This document shows positions 42,429 to 52,227 of a DNA stretch of 64,000 nt, one piece after another; position 1 is the stretch's first letter; every line of letters starts with the position of its first letter. The DNA lies in NCBI GenBank assembly GCA_018267515.1, contig JAFDYJ010000009.1, positions 51,347-115,346 of the forward strand. Reading direction: 5' to 3'. Source of the stretch: Bacteroidota bacterium (GTDB lineage: Bacteria; Bacteroidota; Bacteroidia; Chitinophagales; Chitinophagaceae). The position numbers were made by a program, and so were the translations under genes. The notes below the pieces were generated by a model. That model saw only the letters and a list, made by a program, of their open reading frames with translations. It had not been told where the DNA came from and did not search any database.

Positions 42429-44801
42429 ATGAAAAATATATTAGTTTATCTGCTTGCTTTTGCCCTTCCTTATTGCGGAATTGCACAAAAGGAAAATATT
42501 TTAAAAGTAAAAATATCAGATTACGACGGACAACCTGTTTCAAACGTAACCCTGCAATTACTTAATACAAGATTTTACGCAGTATCTGACAGGAGCGGGT
42601 ATGCAGAATGGAAAGGACTTGAAAACGGGGATTACAAACTATTTGTAACACATACAGGGTATGCTTCTCAGGTAAAAGATGTTTCTATAAATAAATCCAT
42701 GACTGAAGTGGATATTGTATTGCAGATGTCATCCGTCTATTTAGATGAAGTAGTGGTCACGTCAGAGAAAAAATATAATCCCCTGGCAAATATTCCCATT
42801 GCAGTCACCGCCTTGCCCGGATCAGAGATTCAAAATTTCAGGATCAACCAAATCAAAGATATTTCAGCAATTGCACCGAATCTTTCTATAACAAACCCGG
42901 GAGATGGGAGAGATGTAACAACAATAAGAGGAATCAGCAGTACTTCCTATGATCCTTCGGTAGCAACCTATATTGATGGTGTTTGTCAGTTTATGTTAGA
43001 TACCTACATACCTCAGCTTTGGGATGTTGAAAGAATTGAAATTGTGAGAGGGCCCCAGGGTGACTTATATGGTCGTAATGCGATGGGGGGTGTCATAAAT
43101 GTTATTACCAGGCAACCGTCAGACCATACTGATTTATTTGCTGAAATAAGTATGGGTAATTATCGTCAGCAACGATGGAATGTCAATTTCAGAAGCCCGT
43201 TGAAAAAAAATAAGCTTTATGCCGGCGCTGCATTGATGTATAACAAAAGAGATGGATTTTACTTTAACGAATTTACCGGGTCATCATTTGATAAACAACA
43301 CCAGGTAGCCGGTAATTTTTATTTGAAATACCAGCTTTCCTCCCGCTGGCAGATGACTGCAAATTTTAAAAGCTTTCTTAACAGGAATCGGGGCGGGTTT
43401 ACTTTAGCAATGGGGCCTGACTATGCATTGGAAAATCCTTTTGTTGTAAATCAAAATGCGGTTGCAATGATGAAGGATAATACATCCAACAGCTCACTCT
43501 CCATCAATTATTCAGGTAAAAAATTTAATTTCTCTTCTCAAACTTCTTATCAATACAATTACCGGATTTATGATAAACCCATTGATGCCGATTTCGGACC
43601 TATTGATGGTTTAAGTCTTATAAAAGATTACGGAAGGGATTGGAATACGGTTAAAGTGTTGACACAAGAGTTACGCTTTTCATCACCGGCTCAACATGCA
43701 TCAGGGTTCAACTGGCAGGCAGGTCTTTTTTTATACCGCCAGGTAAGTCCCACCAAATTGGCTGCTTATTATGGAGCCGATGCTAAATACCTGAATCCAG
43801 ATTTAGACACTGATTTTTCAACCATAAATTCTATTAAAAATAATATAAACGGCATTTCGCTGTTTACCCATGCAGAATATACACTGGACAAAAAGGTTAA
43901 ATTGTTTGGAGGTCTCCGGTATGACGCTGAACACAAAATGTATGATGCAACTGTAGCCTATAATAAAGGAAATGTAAATTTTGACCTAGTACCGGAAACT
44001 TCTGCATCTAAAACATTTTCTTCTGTCTCTCCAAAAGCAGGAATTCTTTTTTCTTTTCCCGGATCAGCAGAATGGTATATAAGTTATAGTAAAGGATATA
44101 GAACCGGAGGCTTCACACAAGTGCCGGAAATTTTTGACTTTTCTCAGCCCACGTTGCAACCTTACCAGCCCGAGTATAGCCATAATTTTGAGACGGGTTT
44201 AAAAAAATATCTGTTTGATAAAAAACTATCTGCTGATTTCTCAGCTTTTTATACAACTGTATCAAATGCGCAATTACCCACCCTGGTATTACCGGCGGTC
44301 ATTGTTGTAACTGCAAATACAGGTAAATTAATAAGCAAGGGTTTTGAAGCTGAGATCAATTCCAAGCCTGTAAAAAACCTGGTACTGCAATACCGGTTTG
44401 GCTATACACAGGGAAAATACAGTAAACTGCAACTTCCCGTAGATGGAACGATGAAAGATATGAAAGGTAAGCATCCGGTATTTACACCAGAATACACATC
44501 ATTTCTTTCTCTTCAATATAGCATTACGTTCAGGAAAAGCAGGATCCTCCCCGGGCTTCAATGGTCAGCTTTCGGAAAACAGTATTTTGATTTAAGTAAT
44601 ACTATATCGCAGAATCCCTATAGTCTTCTTAAAGGATTTGTTTCATTCTCTTATAATGATATAACGCTAAAAGTTTGGGGCAACAATCTTCTGAATAAAA
44701 AATATATAGCTTATGCATATGATTTTGGAGCTGTTCATTTGGGTGATCCGCAAACATATGGAATGAGCTTATCGTTCAATATCAATAATAAAAATAATTG
44801 A
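42429..44801 (+). CDS. TonB-dependent outer-membrane receptor
   Basis: 790 residues. A signal peptide (to about IAQKEN) precedes a carboxypeptidase-like regulatory domain (about 25-105), a plug domain (120-235, with EIVRGPQGDLYGRNAMGGV), and a 22-strand barrel to the terminal NNKNN. It imports a ligand across the outer membrane using TonB energy. No SusD-like partner is present, so it resembles siderophore/vitamin or small-sugar receptors more than SusC. As the last gene of the cluster it probably supplies the substrate that the upstream enzymes degrade. A hairpin at 44813 probably ends the transcript. Confidence 0.92.
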   Translation: MKNILVYLLAFALPYCGIAQKENILKVKISDYDGQPVSNVTLQLLNTRFYAVSDRSGYAEWKGLENGDYKLFVTHTGYASQVKDVSINKSMTEVDIVLQMSSVYLDEVVVTSEKKYNPLANIPIAVTALPGSEIQNFRINQIKDISAIAPNLSITNPGDGRDVTTIRGISSTSYDPSVATYIDGVCQFMLDTYIPQLWDVERIEIVRGPQGDLYGRNAMGGVINVITRQPSDHTDLFAEISMGNYRQQRWNVNFRSPLKKNKLYAGAALMYNKRDGFYFNEFTGSSFDKQHQVAGNFYLKYQLSSRWQMTANFKSFLNRNRGGFTLAMGPDYALENPFVVNQNAVAMMKDNTSNSSLSINYSGKKFNFSSQTSYQYNYRIYDKPIDADFGPIDGLSLIKDYGRDWNTVKVLTQELRFSSPAQHASGFNWQAGLFLYRQVSPTKLAAYYGADAKYLNPDLDTDFSTINSIKNNINGISLFTHAEYTLDKKVKLFGGLRYDAEHKMYDATVAYNKGNVNFDLVPETSASKTFSSVSPKAGILFSFPGSAEWYISYSKGYRTGGFTQVPEIFDFSQPTLQPYQPEYSHNFETGLKKYLFDKKLSADFSAFYTTVSNAQLPTLVLPAVIVVTANTGKLISKGFEAEINSKPVKNLVLQYRFGYTQGKYSKLQLPVDGTMKDMKGKHPVFTPEYTSFLSLQYSITFRKSRILPGLQWSAFGKQYFDLSNTISQNPYSLLKGFVSFSYNDITLKVWGNNLLNKKYIAYAYDFGAVHLGDPQTYGMSLSFNINNKNN

Positions 44802-44812
44802 CACAAGCTGAA

Positions 44813-44844
44813 AACAGGATACCGGTAAGAACCTGTTGGTTTTT
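44813..44844 (+). terminator. Terminator-like hairpin after the TonB receptor gene
   Basis: AACAGG and CCTGTT flank a 13-nt loop and are followed by GG and TTTTT. It lies in the convergent region between the receptor gene and the DUF488 gene. Confidence 0.55.
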
Positions 44845-44880
44845 AAGAATGAGATTTTAAAATGAGTTGCCGGATAATTA

Positions 44881-45234
44881 TTATTTCATCCTGTTTAATA
44901 TTTTTAAAATAACAACTGCCTGGTTCATTTCGGTATTTTTTGCTCCATATAAGATAGTGAGCTTTTCTTTCTTCGCAATTTCATTGATCCGTTTCAATTC
45001 ATTTTTTAAACCCGACAATTCAACTCTGTATCTTTTTTCAAATTCAGGAAATCGTTCAGGTTGATGATTGAACCATTGCCGCAATTTATCGGAGGGGCCG
45101 AGCTCTTTGCACCATTCATCTAATTTGGCTTTCTCTTTGCTGACTCCTCTCGGCCATAGACGATCTACCAATAACCGGTATCCGTCTTCTTTTGAAGGAG
45201 CTTCATATACCCGTTTTATACTTATATTTTTCAT
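44881..45234 (-). CDS. DUF488 family protein
   Basis: 117 residues, typical for this family. Conserved motifs are RVYEAPSKEDGYRLLVDRLW and PRGVSKEKA near the N-terminus, and WFNHQPERFPEFEKRY in the middle. Function is unknown; a few members have been linked to nucleic-acid or stress contexts without clear chemistry. The 5' 186 bp of this gene and the flanking DNA are duplicated at 47687-47873. This copy is the intact one. The ATG at 45234 fits the family N-terminus. Confidence 0.88.
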   Translation of the reverse strand: MKNISIKRVYEAPSKEDGYRLLVDRLWPRGVSKEKAKLDEWCKELGPSDKLRQWFNHQPERFPEFEKRYRVELSGLKNELKRINEIAKKEKLTILYGAKNTEMNQAVVILKILNRMK

Positions 45235-45485
45235 TGGGGTTTATAATGCGGAAAGAAAAGACTGTATCGTACAGGTTCTTATATTTTGACCGGTAAAACC
45301 GGCAAAGATTTTCATCGGGCAATATCAATATCAATCCCGTTTTTTGATAAACCTCTTCTCTCCAGTTAAAGAATCAATTATTAAAATGCTCTTTTCTCTA
45401 CCGGCATTCCATTCACATCCAATTCCACAATCGGGTAGCCAAGTTTTTGGAGGCCCGGAAGAATTTTCGCCTTATCACCAACCAG
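45049..45485. repeat. Left copy of the ~437-bp direct repeat around the sulfatase gene
   Basis: It contains the 5' part of DUF488, the intergenic region and the 3' end of the M16 peptidase gene. It aligns with 47687-48124 at a constant offset of 2638-2639 bp with scattered substitutions and a 1-base indel. The copies are in direct orientation and enclose the 2.2-kb sulfatase segment. Confidence 0.85.
45381..45485 (-). pseudogene. Truncated 3' end of an M16 peptidase gene
   Basis: Minus-strand codons read LVGDKAKILPGLQKLGYPIV and continue to the stop at 45381, identical or nearly so to the last 30-35 residues of the full M16 gene (stop at 48020). No start or catalytic part is present. It is the product of the duplication that flanks the sulfatase gene. 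Confidence 0.78.
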
Positions 45486-45603
45486 CATTATGCCATTGAG
45501 TAAAAAGTTGTTCAATATTGCTTATTATAGAATTCATAATTATATTTAATGTAAAATGTATTGTTTTAATTATTGTTACTTAAAACATAAGTTGATACTT
45601 GTT

Positions 45604-47523
45604 TTAAAGCTTTTTATGTTTTAATAAATATTGAAAAGTTTGTAAGTTAGACTCAGCATAGCTCTGCATTTTGTTTACTATACTTTTATGCTCATTTGCA
45701 TAATTGGTTACATCGCTGTTTTTGTATTTGTATAAGCCTTTAAATTTATCGTTTCTCACAATTAATAACCAACTGGTATCTATTACGCCATATTTATCAT
45801 CAGCATTAAAATAAATATATGGTCGTTTTTGATTAAACAAATTTATGCCAAGTGTATTGTTTTTAAAAGTTAAGCCCAATAAACCCATAGTTGATGGGAA
45901 AACATCTATTTGCCCGGACATTTGGCTAAACGTTTTGTGTTCTTTTATTATTTCTGGTGCATAAAAAAGTAAAGGAGAATGATTATAGTCTAATGACAAA
46001 TCATATTTAGAGCTTACCGGAGAACCATGATCTGCAACGAAAACAAAAATTGTATTCTTAAACCAAGGCTGCTGAGAAGCCATATTTATAAATTTATGTA
46101 ATGAATAATCGGCATATTCAACAATCTTATCTTTCTCCTCTAAATTTTTGGGTGTAAAGTATTCAGGTATATAAAACGGACGATGATCACTTGTCGTCAT
46201 AAAAGCTGCAAAAAATGGTTTTTCTTGACTATTTAGTTCATTTAACATTGGAATAGAAAATTCAAACATATAATCATCTGGTACACCTAATGTAGTTTTT
46301 GCTTTTCCTAATGGATAATCGTCTTTTGCAATAACCTGATCATAATCGTTACCTTTTAAAAAGCCTTCAACGTTATCGAATTGTCCATCATGTGTTGTAA
46401 AATAAATGGTAGAATAGTGGTGTTTTTTTAAAGTACTTGCCATACCATTATACTTAAACATTCCGCTTTCTTTCATAGGGTGTTGCCTAAACAAGGCAGG
46501 ATAAGAAAACAGGGTGCTAAAAATTCCATTAAATGTATGAATTCCTGCCGTATAATTATTTTCAAAATAGTAACCCTTGTTAGATAAACTATCTAAAAAT
46601 GGAGTAAGATTTTTTGTATTTCCGTGTCTTTGCATTTTTGCAGCACTCATACTTTCCATAATAACAAAAACCACATTATACTTTTTTTTGTTGGTTACCG
46701 TATCGTTTTCTATTCTTTCAATTGGAGAGCCAGGTAGTATATTTTGAATTTGAAAATATTGTTGTACATTATTTACTGCAATATTTTCATCCATTAAATT
46801 AACTACCTTATTTTCTTCATCCATTGCATCAATTAAGCTTCTTATAAGTGTAAAGTTTGGATTTAAACCCAATTGATTTAAAAAAGCATTATTACAGAAA
46901 TAAGCAGTACCAACACGTATAGGAGATTTTTCGTCAATCCTTCCTCTTACACCTAAAAAAATAAACCCAGCAGCAAGTAAAGATATGAATGCAAATTTCC
47001 ATTTATTTTTTACTATAACTTCTTTCTTCGTTGTATTAAAAATATACTTTAATCTTCTGTAAAAAATAAATTCAATAACAATAAAAGGAATAATATACAA
47101 CCAATAAAGAGGTTCTTGTACAATCATTTTTAATACAAATAGTGGACTATTCATCCACTCAAATGCTGTTACTGAAAAACGAGAAAAAAATTGATTAAAA
47201 TAAGGAATATCTGCAGCACAAACTAAAAATGCTACACTAAAAATGAAGAAAATAAAATAGAAGACAATCCTTTGGGCTACATTACTATTTTTATAAATAG
47301 TTAAAATGGTAAAGGTTAAAAAAGGAAAAAATAAAATATAGCCGCTAATTACAATATCAAACCTTATTCCCATAAAAAAAGAAAGCAGAATAGTTGTAAT
47401 AGTAGCAGATTCGTCAAGTCTATTCAACTCATTAATAAATAGTATTATTCTGAAAAAAGAAAAAATGGTTAATACTAAAATGTAAATTCTAAAAATAATT
47501 TTTATGTTCCAATATGCTTTCAT
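45604..47523 (-). CDS. LTA synthase-like membrane sulfatase/phosphoglycerol transferase
   Basis: 639 residues. Five N-terminal membrane segments (about 8-190) precede an extracytoplasmic alkaline-phosphatase-fold domain. Metal/active-site features are VFVIMES (E290), the candidate nucleophile T330 in NYTAGIHTF, and VADHGSP near 497. Family members transfer phosphoglycerol to glycans or lipids, or hydrolyse phosphate/sulfate esters, at the outer face of the membrane. The gene is noticeably AT-rich with many AAA/ATA/TTA codons compared with neighbours. It lies between 437-bp direct repeats, so it was probably acquired by recombination. Confidence 0.88.
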   Translation of the reverse strand: MKAYWNIKIIFRIYILVLTIFSFFRIILFINELNRLDESATITTILLSFFMGIRFDIVISGYILFFPFLTFTILTIYKNSNVAQRIVFYFIFFIFSVAFLVCAADIPYFNQFFSRFSVTAFEWMNSPLFVLKMIVQEPLYWLYIIPFIVIEFIFYRRLKYIFNTTKKEVIVKNKWKFAFISLLAAGFIFLGVRGRIDEKSPIRVGTAYFCNNAFLNQLGLNPNFTLIRSLIDAMDEENKVVNLMDENIAVNNVQQYFQIQNILPGSPIERIENDTVTNKKKYNVVFVIMESMSAAKMQRHGNTKNLTPFLDSLSNKGYYFENNYTAGIHTFNGIFSTLFSYPALFRQHPMKESGMFKYNGMASTLKKHHYSTIYFTTHDGQFDNVEGFLKGNDYDQVIAKDDYPLGKAKTTLGVPDDYMFEFSIPMLNELNSQEKPFFAAFMTTSDHRPFYIPEYFTPKNLEEKDKIVEYADYSLHKFINMASQQPWFKNTIFVFVADHGSPVSSKYDLSLDYNHSPLLFYAPEIIKEHKTFSQMSGQIDVFPSTMGLLGLTFKNNTLGINLFNQKRPYIYFNADDKYGVIDTSWLLIVRNDKFKGLYKYKNSDVTNYANEHKSIVNKMQSYAESNLQTFQYLLKHKKL

Positions 47524-47686
47524 GAAAATTATTTTGCCTTTTTATTCTAACAAACTTGGTATCAATAATATTTAATTAATAGTAAAAAATAGTAGTAGAA
47601 TTTGTGTAGTCTCTGCCTGAGTTTCAATAATTGGTAAAGCTATTAAGCTACCACCACCTTTTACTAAATGTTTAATACTTTATGGT

Positions 47687-47873
47687 AAATCGTTCATGTT
47701 TATGATTGAACCATTGCCGCAATTTATCGGAGAGGCCTAGCTCTTTGCGGCATTCATCTAATTTGGCTTTCTCTTTGCTGACTCCTCCCGGCCAATGACG
47801 ATCTACCGATAACCGGTATCCGTCTTTTTTTTGAAGGAGCTTCATATATCCGTTTTATACTTATATTTTTCAT
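47687..47873 (-). pseudogene. Truncated, frameshifted 5' end of a DUF488 gene
   Basis: It matches the first ~62 codons of the intact DUF488 gene from the ATG at 47873. A run of eight T (against TTCTTTT in the intact copy) adds one base and breaks the frame near codon 17. Homology stops at about 47687. Confidence 0.8.
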
Positions 47874-48124
47874 TGGGATTTATAATGCGGAAAGAAAAGA
47901 CTGTATCGTACAGGTTCTTATGTTTTGACCGGTAGAACCGGCAAAGATTTCCATCGGGCATTATCAAAATCAATCCCGTTTTTTGATAAACCTCTTCTCT
48001 CCAGTTAAGGAATCAATTATTAAAATGCTCTTTTCTCTACCGGCATTCCATTCACATCCAATTCCACAATCGGGTAGCCAAGTTTTTGGAGGCCCGGAAG
48101 AATTTTCGCCTTATCACCGACCAA
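47687..48124. repeat. Right copy of the ~437-bp direct repeat around the sulfatase gene
   Basis: It matches 45049-45485. Here the M16 peptidase gene is complete while DUF488 is truncated. The arrangement, complete DUF488 on the left and complete M16 on the right with truncated counterparts inside, is what single-crossover integration of a circle carrying this junction would leave. Confidence 0.85.
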
Positions 48125-50890
48125 CAGCATATTTAATTTTGAAACGTCAATATATTTTTTTGCCAACCTGTCCATTTCCTTTTTTGTCATGTTTTTTAAA
48201 ATACTTTGCTGAATATCTGTATAGTTGGCGGGTAAGTTATAATCCAGGATATTTCTGATGAAACCGGCTTTTTGCATTCCTGTTTCATAACGCAGGGCGT
48301 CTCTTTGTCCTATTGCACTTTTCACGAATAGTAATTCCTGATTCGTGATGCCAGCATCGGCGTATTCCTTTAATTCCTTTACCACCTGCACCAGTGCGCT
48401 GTCTGTGGCATCCGCTTTTATACCTGAACTGAATTCGAAATCTCCATCATATTCATCTCCACTAAATGATGAACGGGCACCATAGGTCCATCCTTTATCT
48501 TCTCTCAGGTTCAGATTTAGCCGGCTGTTAAAAGCACCACCTAATATATAATTCATCAGTCCTGCTTTATAAAATTCACCGGTGGCATCGTATTTTAACC
48601 CGGTGTTATAACCTACCCGAAATTCTGTTTGAGCTGCCTTGGGAATATCAATGAGATAAATCCTTGACTGCTCATGCGGTAAAGGCGTAGCTGCCACTTT
48701 CGGCAACAATACTTTTTTCCGGGGAAGTTTTTCAAGGAATGATAGCTTAGCCAGAATTTCATTTTCCTTTACATCGCCGACAATAACGACTTTAGTTCCT
48801 TCCGATGAAATATTGGTATCGAAATAATGTTGGATGTCCTCAAGTGTAATATTCGGGACGGTATTTTCTGTTCCGCTTTCACTCATACCTAAAATGTTAT
48901 TAGGTCCGTAATTTATCCTGGCAATTGCAGCGCTGGCAACCGATGCCGGTTGAGACTTCATATTTTTAAAGCTCTCCATGGTTTGCCTTTTCAGCCTGTC
49001 CAGATCATCTTGTGAAAACTTAGGATTGAACATTCTTTCCTGTAAAAGCGCCAGTGTTTTGTCTAAATTTTTTTTCAACGACTGTACGTTAAATGTAATG
49101 GCATCTGTACTGCTGCCAACGCTGACAGAGCTTCCTAACTTTTGCAATTCCAGTGAAAATTGTTCAGCAGAGTAATTTTTAGTGTCTTCATTCATCATTC
49201 GGGCAAATAAGCCGGCTAATCCAACTTTGGAAAGATTATTTGCCTGCAACAAATGCCCCCCCGGTATAGAAATTGAAATCGTAACTGTCGGGATTTCGGT
49301 ATTCTCAGCGCCTATTGATTTGATTCCTCCCGGCATATCCTTTCTCCAGAATTTCGGAACTTTTACAACCGGGTTCGGGCCATTTCCGGGAATTTTACTC
49401 CGGTCAAAATTATCTTTTGCTTTTACATACTTTAATCCTTCATAACCGTAGTCCGGTGCTTTATAACGGCTTTGATCAATAGTATAGTTATCGGCCGCTG
49501 CAATTAAGTTTTCCTGGCCTTTTGCCAAAACACTTAGAATTACATGGTTTTTATTTTTTATGTACTTGTCATATACTCTCATTACATCTTCCTTCGTCAG
49601 TTTTTCATACATCCCCAACAGTTTCTTCATCATATTAGGATTGCCTGTGTAAGTTTGAAAAGCTGCCAGCTGCGAAACTTTACCGGAAACACTGGCTAAT
49701 CCATTAATGGCACGACTTTCATATCCTGCCTTGAATTGTTCTACATCATCGTCAGTCACACCTCTGTTTTCAAATTCAGTAAATGCATCATTAATGAGTT
49801 TTTCCATTCCAGACAAGGATTGACCCGGGTATGGTGTGATGGATACTGAAAACTCTCCTGCCAGTTCTGAAAGTTGACTACTGGCAGAGGCCTGTAATGC
49901 TTTTTGAGGTTTAATGATAAATTGATAAAAGACGGAATTCCTGTTACCACCACCAAATCCTCCGCCTAACACCTGGGCAAGACATGACAATGCCGGTGCG
50001 TCTTCATTATATTCAGGAACTGTGGGAAAAGTCAATCTTAACTGACTGGTTCGTGCATAATTGTCAACATAACTGACATAACGGTTTTTGTCTAAAACAA
50101 CTGATTCCGGTTTTACAGGGCTTACGGCGGGACAGCGTGGAATACCTCCAAAATATTTTTCAACCCATTTTAAAACCTGTGGAATTTTTACATCTCCGCC
50201 AATAGTCAGGGTTGCATTGTTGGGCCCATACCAGCGCAGAAAGAAATTTTTTAAGTCGTTTACATTTACCTTATTCAACTCTTCAATATACCCGATAGTG
50301 AGCCAGGAGTAGGGATGGCCATATGGGTATAGATTTTTTGATACATATTCACTCATTAATCCGTAAGGACGATTATCATAGTTTTGTCCTCTTTCATTTT
50401 TTACGGTTGCTCTTTGCACTTCGAATTTTTGCTGTGTCACTGCGTCTAATAAAAACCCCATTCTGTCCGCTTCCAGCCATAAGGCTTTTTCCAATTGATT
50501 ACTGGGAATAGTTTCGTAGTAATTGGTACGATCCCTGTTGGTAGAACCGTTCAGGGTTCCTCCTGCTTCGGTAACAATTTTAAAATGCTGTTCATCAGCT
50601 ACGTGATCACTGCCCTGGAACATCATGTGCTCAAAAAAATGAGCAAAGCCGGATTTGCCGATCTCTTCACGGGCTGAGCCGACATGATAAGTAACATCTA
50701 CATGAACTACCGGATCGCTATGATCTTCATGAATGATCAACGTAAGGCCATTGGGTAAAACATATTTTTCATATGGGATAACAATTTCGTTTCCCGCCTT
50801 TGAAATTTTTTCAACAAGTTTCGCCTGGCTCCATGCAGATCCGGAAACAAAAAACAGGAGTGATGCAAAAATTGAAAGTTTGTATTTCAT
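48020..50890 (-). CDS. M16 family zinc metallopeptidase (two-domain, exported)
   Basis: 956 residues from the ATG at 50890 (MKYKLSIFASLLFF), which gives a signal peptide ending near WSQA. The upstream in-frame start at 50938 would bury it. The first M16 domain has the inverted zinc motif HFFEH (H84, E87, H88) and downstream ENERGQNYDNRPYG (third ligand Glu). The second, inactive M16 domain starts near residue 505. Such periplasmic enzymes degrade peptides entering the periplasm. The 3' end is part of the direct repeat. Confidence 0.92.
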   Translation of the reverse strand: MKYKLSIFASLLFFVSGSAWSQAKLVEKISKAGNEIVIPYEKYVLPNGLTLIIHEDHSDPVVHVDVTYHVGSAREEIGKSGFAHFFEHMMFQGSDHVADEQHFKIVTEAGGTLNGSTNRDRTNYYETIPSNQLEKALWLEADRMGFLLDAVTQQKFEVQRATVKNERGQNYDNRPYGLMSEYVSKNLYPYGHPYSWLTIGYIEELNKVNVNDLKNFFLRWYGPNNATLTIGGDVKIPQVLKWVEKYFGGIPRCPAVSPVKPESVVLDKNRYVSYVDNYARTSQLRLTFPTVPEYNEDAPALSCLAQVLGGGFGGGNRNSVFYQFIIKPQKALQASASSQLSELAGEFSVSITPYPGQSLSGMEKLINDAFTEFENRGVTDDDVEQFKAGYESRAINGLASVSGKVSQLAAFQTYTGNPNMMKKLLGMYEKLTKEDVMRVYDKYIKNKNHVILSVLAKGQENLIAAADNYTIDQSRYKAPDYGYEGLKYVKAKDNFDRSKIPGNGPNPVVKVPKFWRKDMPGGIKSIGAENTEIPTVTISISIPGGHLLQANNLSKVGLAGLFARMMNEDTKNYSAEQFSLELQKLGSSVSVGSSTDAITFNVQSLKKNLDKTLALLQERMFNPKFSQDDLDRLKRQTMESFKNMKSQPASVASAAIARINYGPNNILGMSESGTENTVPNITLEDIQHYFDTNISSEGTKVVIVGDVKENEILAKLSFLEKLPRKKVLLPKVAATPLPHEQSRIYLIDIPKAAQTEFRVGYNTGLKYDATGEFYKAGLMNYILGGAFNSRLNLNLREDKGWTYGARSSFSGDEYDGDFEFSSGIKADATDSALVQVVKELKEYADAGITNQELLFVKSAIGQRDALRYETGMQKAGFIRNILDYNLPANYTDIQQSILKNMTKKEMDRLAKKYIDVSKLNMLLVGDKAKILPGLQKLGYPIVELDVNGMPVEKRAF

Positions 50891-51121
50891 AGTAAAAAAT
50901 TTAGATTGATTAGGGAAGCTCAAGTTAAGATAATTCACAAATAAAAAAGCTATTGCCTGTCACCCGAAAGTGTTTTTTCGTGCTATCCAAAAATATATGC
51001 AATTCTATGTAACTGAAAAAGCCTGAATTAGAATTTCATTTAACTGTTGATGGGTAAAAATTTTTCTTAAAGAGAAGGCCTTATTCTTAAGAAAGATAAC
51101 TGTGTAAAAGACGGCTGATGT

Positions 51122-52177
51122 TTAATTGAGATCAGGTTTGGGGAGGCTTTGCAAATCTTCGTCAATCTTTAATTTCTGTTCCCATTTCCAGGCGGTTGCC
51201 ATCATTTCATCCAACGTAAATTCAGGATTCCATCCTAAGATTTTTTTTGCATGATCATTGTTGGCATAAATATTAATGACGTCGCCGGGTCTGCGGGCAC
51301 CGATTGAGTAGTTCAGTTTTTGACCACTTACTCTTTCAAATGTCTTTACGGCTTCCAATACAGTCACACCATTACCGGTTCCCAGGTTGAATATTTCACA
51401 AACCCGGGTATTTCGTTCATCTTCCAGGTATTTTAAAGCCAGTGTGTGGGCATGTGCAATATCACACACATGAATAAAATCACGTACGCAGGAACCGTCC
51501 CGGGTAGGATAATCATTACCATACACTGTCATTTTGGGAAGTTTACCGATTGCGGTTTGTGTAATAACCGGAACAAGATTTTCGGGTCTGCCAACGGGCA
51601 TTTCACCAATCAGGCAGGAGGGATGGGCTCCAACAGGGTTAAAGTATCTTAATAATATGCTCTTTGTTCCTGAGCTTTTTGAATATTCATTTACCATCTG
51701 CTCGCCCATTTGCTTGGTATAACCATAAGGAGATTCCGCCGTTTTGGTAGGAGTTAATTCCGTAACAGGCACCTGGTCCGGGTTGCCATACACAGTACAT
51801 GAAGAGGAAAAAACAAAATAAGGCAGTTGAAATTCTTTTACACATTTCAGCAGGTTGATCAAAGAAACCAGGTTGTTTTCAAAATATAACAGGGGCTCTT
51901 TTACTGATTCACTTACGGATTTGTATGCAGCGAAATGAATGATACCTTCAAAATCTTCGTTTTCCTGGAAGATAGCAAAGAGGTCATCAAAATTGCAGAG
52001 ATCTACTTTGTAGTTTTTTATTTTTTTACCCGTGATTTTTTCAATCCGGTTTAATACCTGGGGATTGGAACGGGAATTGTTGTCAACAGAAATCACATCA
52101 TACCCGTTCTCGATCAGATCTACAATGGTGTGAGATCCAATATAGCCACAGCCACCGGTAACTAAAATTTTAGACAT
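51122..52177 (-). CDS. galE: UDP-glucose 4-epimerase
   Basis: 351 residues. The Rossmann loop GGCGYIGSH (8-16), catalytic Ser/Tyr/Lys region (FSSSCTVYG near 125; SPYGYTKQMGE near 149-159), and sugar-binding part YFNPVGAHPSCLIGE are intact. It interconverts UDP-glucose and UDP-galactose (or the GlcNAc/GalNAc pair). It is needed for galactose use and surface polysaccharides. It stands between the M16 peptidase and the phosphate transporter genes on the minus strand. Nothing unusual is seen. Confidence 0.94.
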   Translation of the reverse strand: MSKILVTGGCGYIGSHTIVDLIENGYDVISVDNNSRSNPQVLNRIEKITGKKIKNYKVDLCNFDDLFAIFQENEDFEGIIHFAAYKSVSESVKEPLLYFENNLVSLINLLKCVKEFQLPYFVFSSSCTVYGNPDQVPVTELTPTKTAESPYGYTKQMGEQMVNEYSKSSGTKSILLRYFNPVGAHPSCLIGEMPVGRPENLVPVITQTAIGKLPKMTVYGNDYPTRDGSCVRDFIHVCDIAHAHTLALKYLEDERNTRVCEIFNLGTGNGVTVLEAVKTFERVSGQKLNYSIGARRPGDVINIYANNDHAKKILGWNPEFTLDEMMATAWKWEQKLKIDEDLQSLPKPDLN

Positions 52178-52227
52178 AATAATTTATGATTGCAAAAGTC
52201 AGATTTTTTTAGTTACCGGTTACAAGT

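Noticed and set aside
45049..48124. Sulfatase segment as a composite transposon or IS element
   Set aside because: The flanking repeats are parts of DUF488 and M16 genes, not IS ends, and there is no transposase or terminal inverted repeat.
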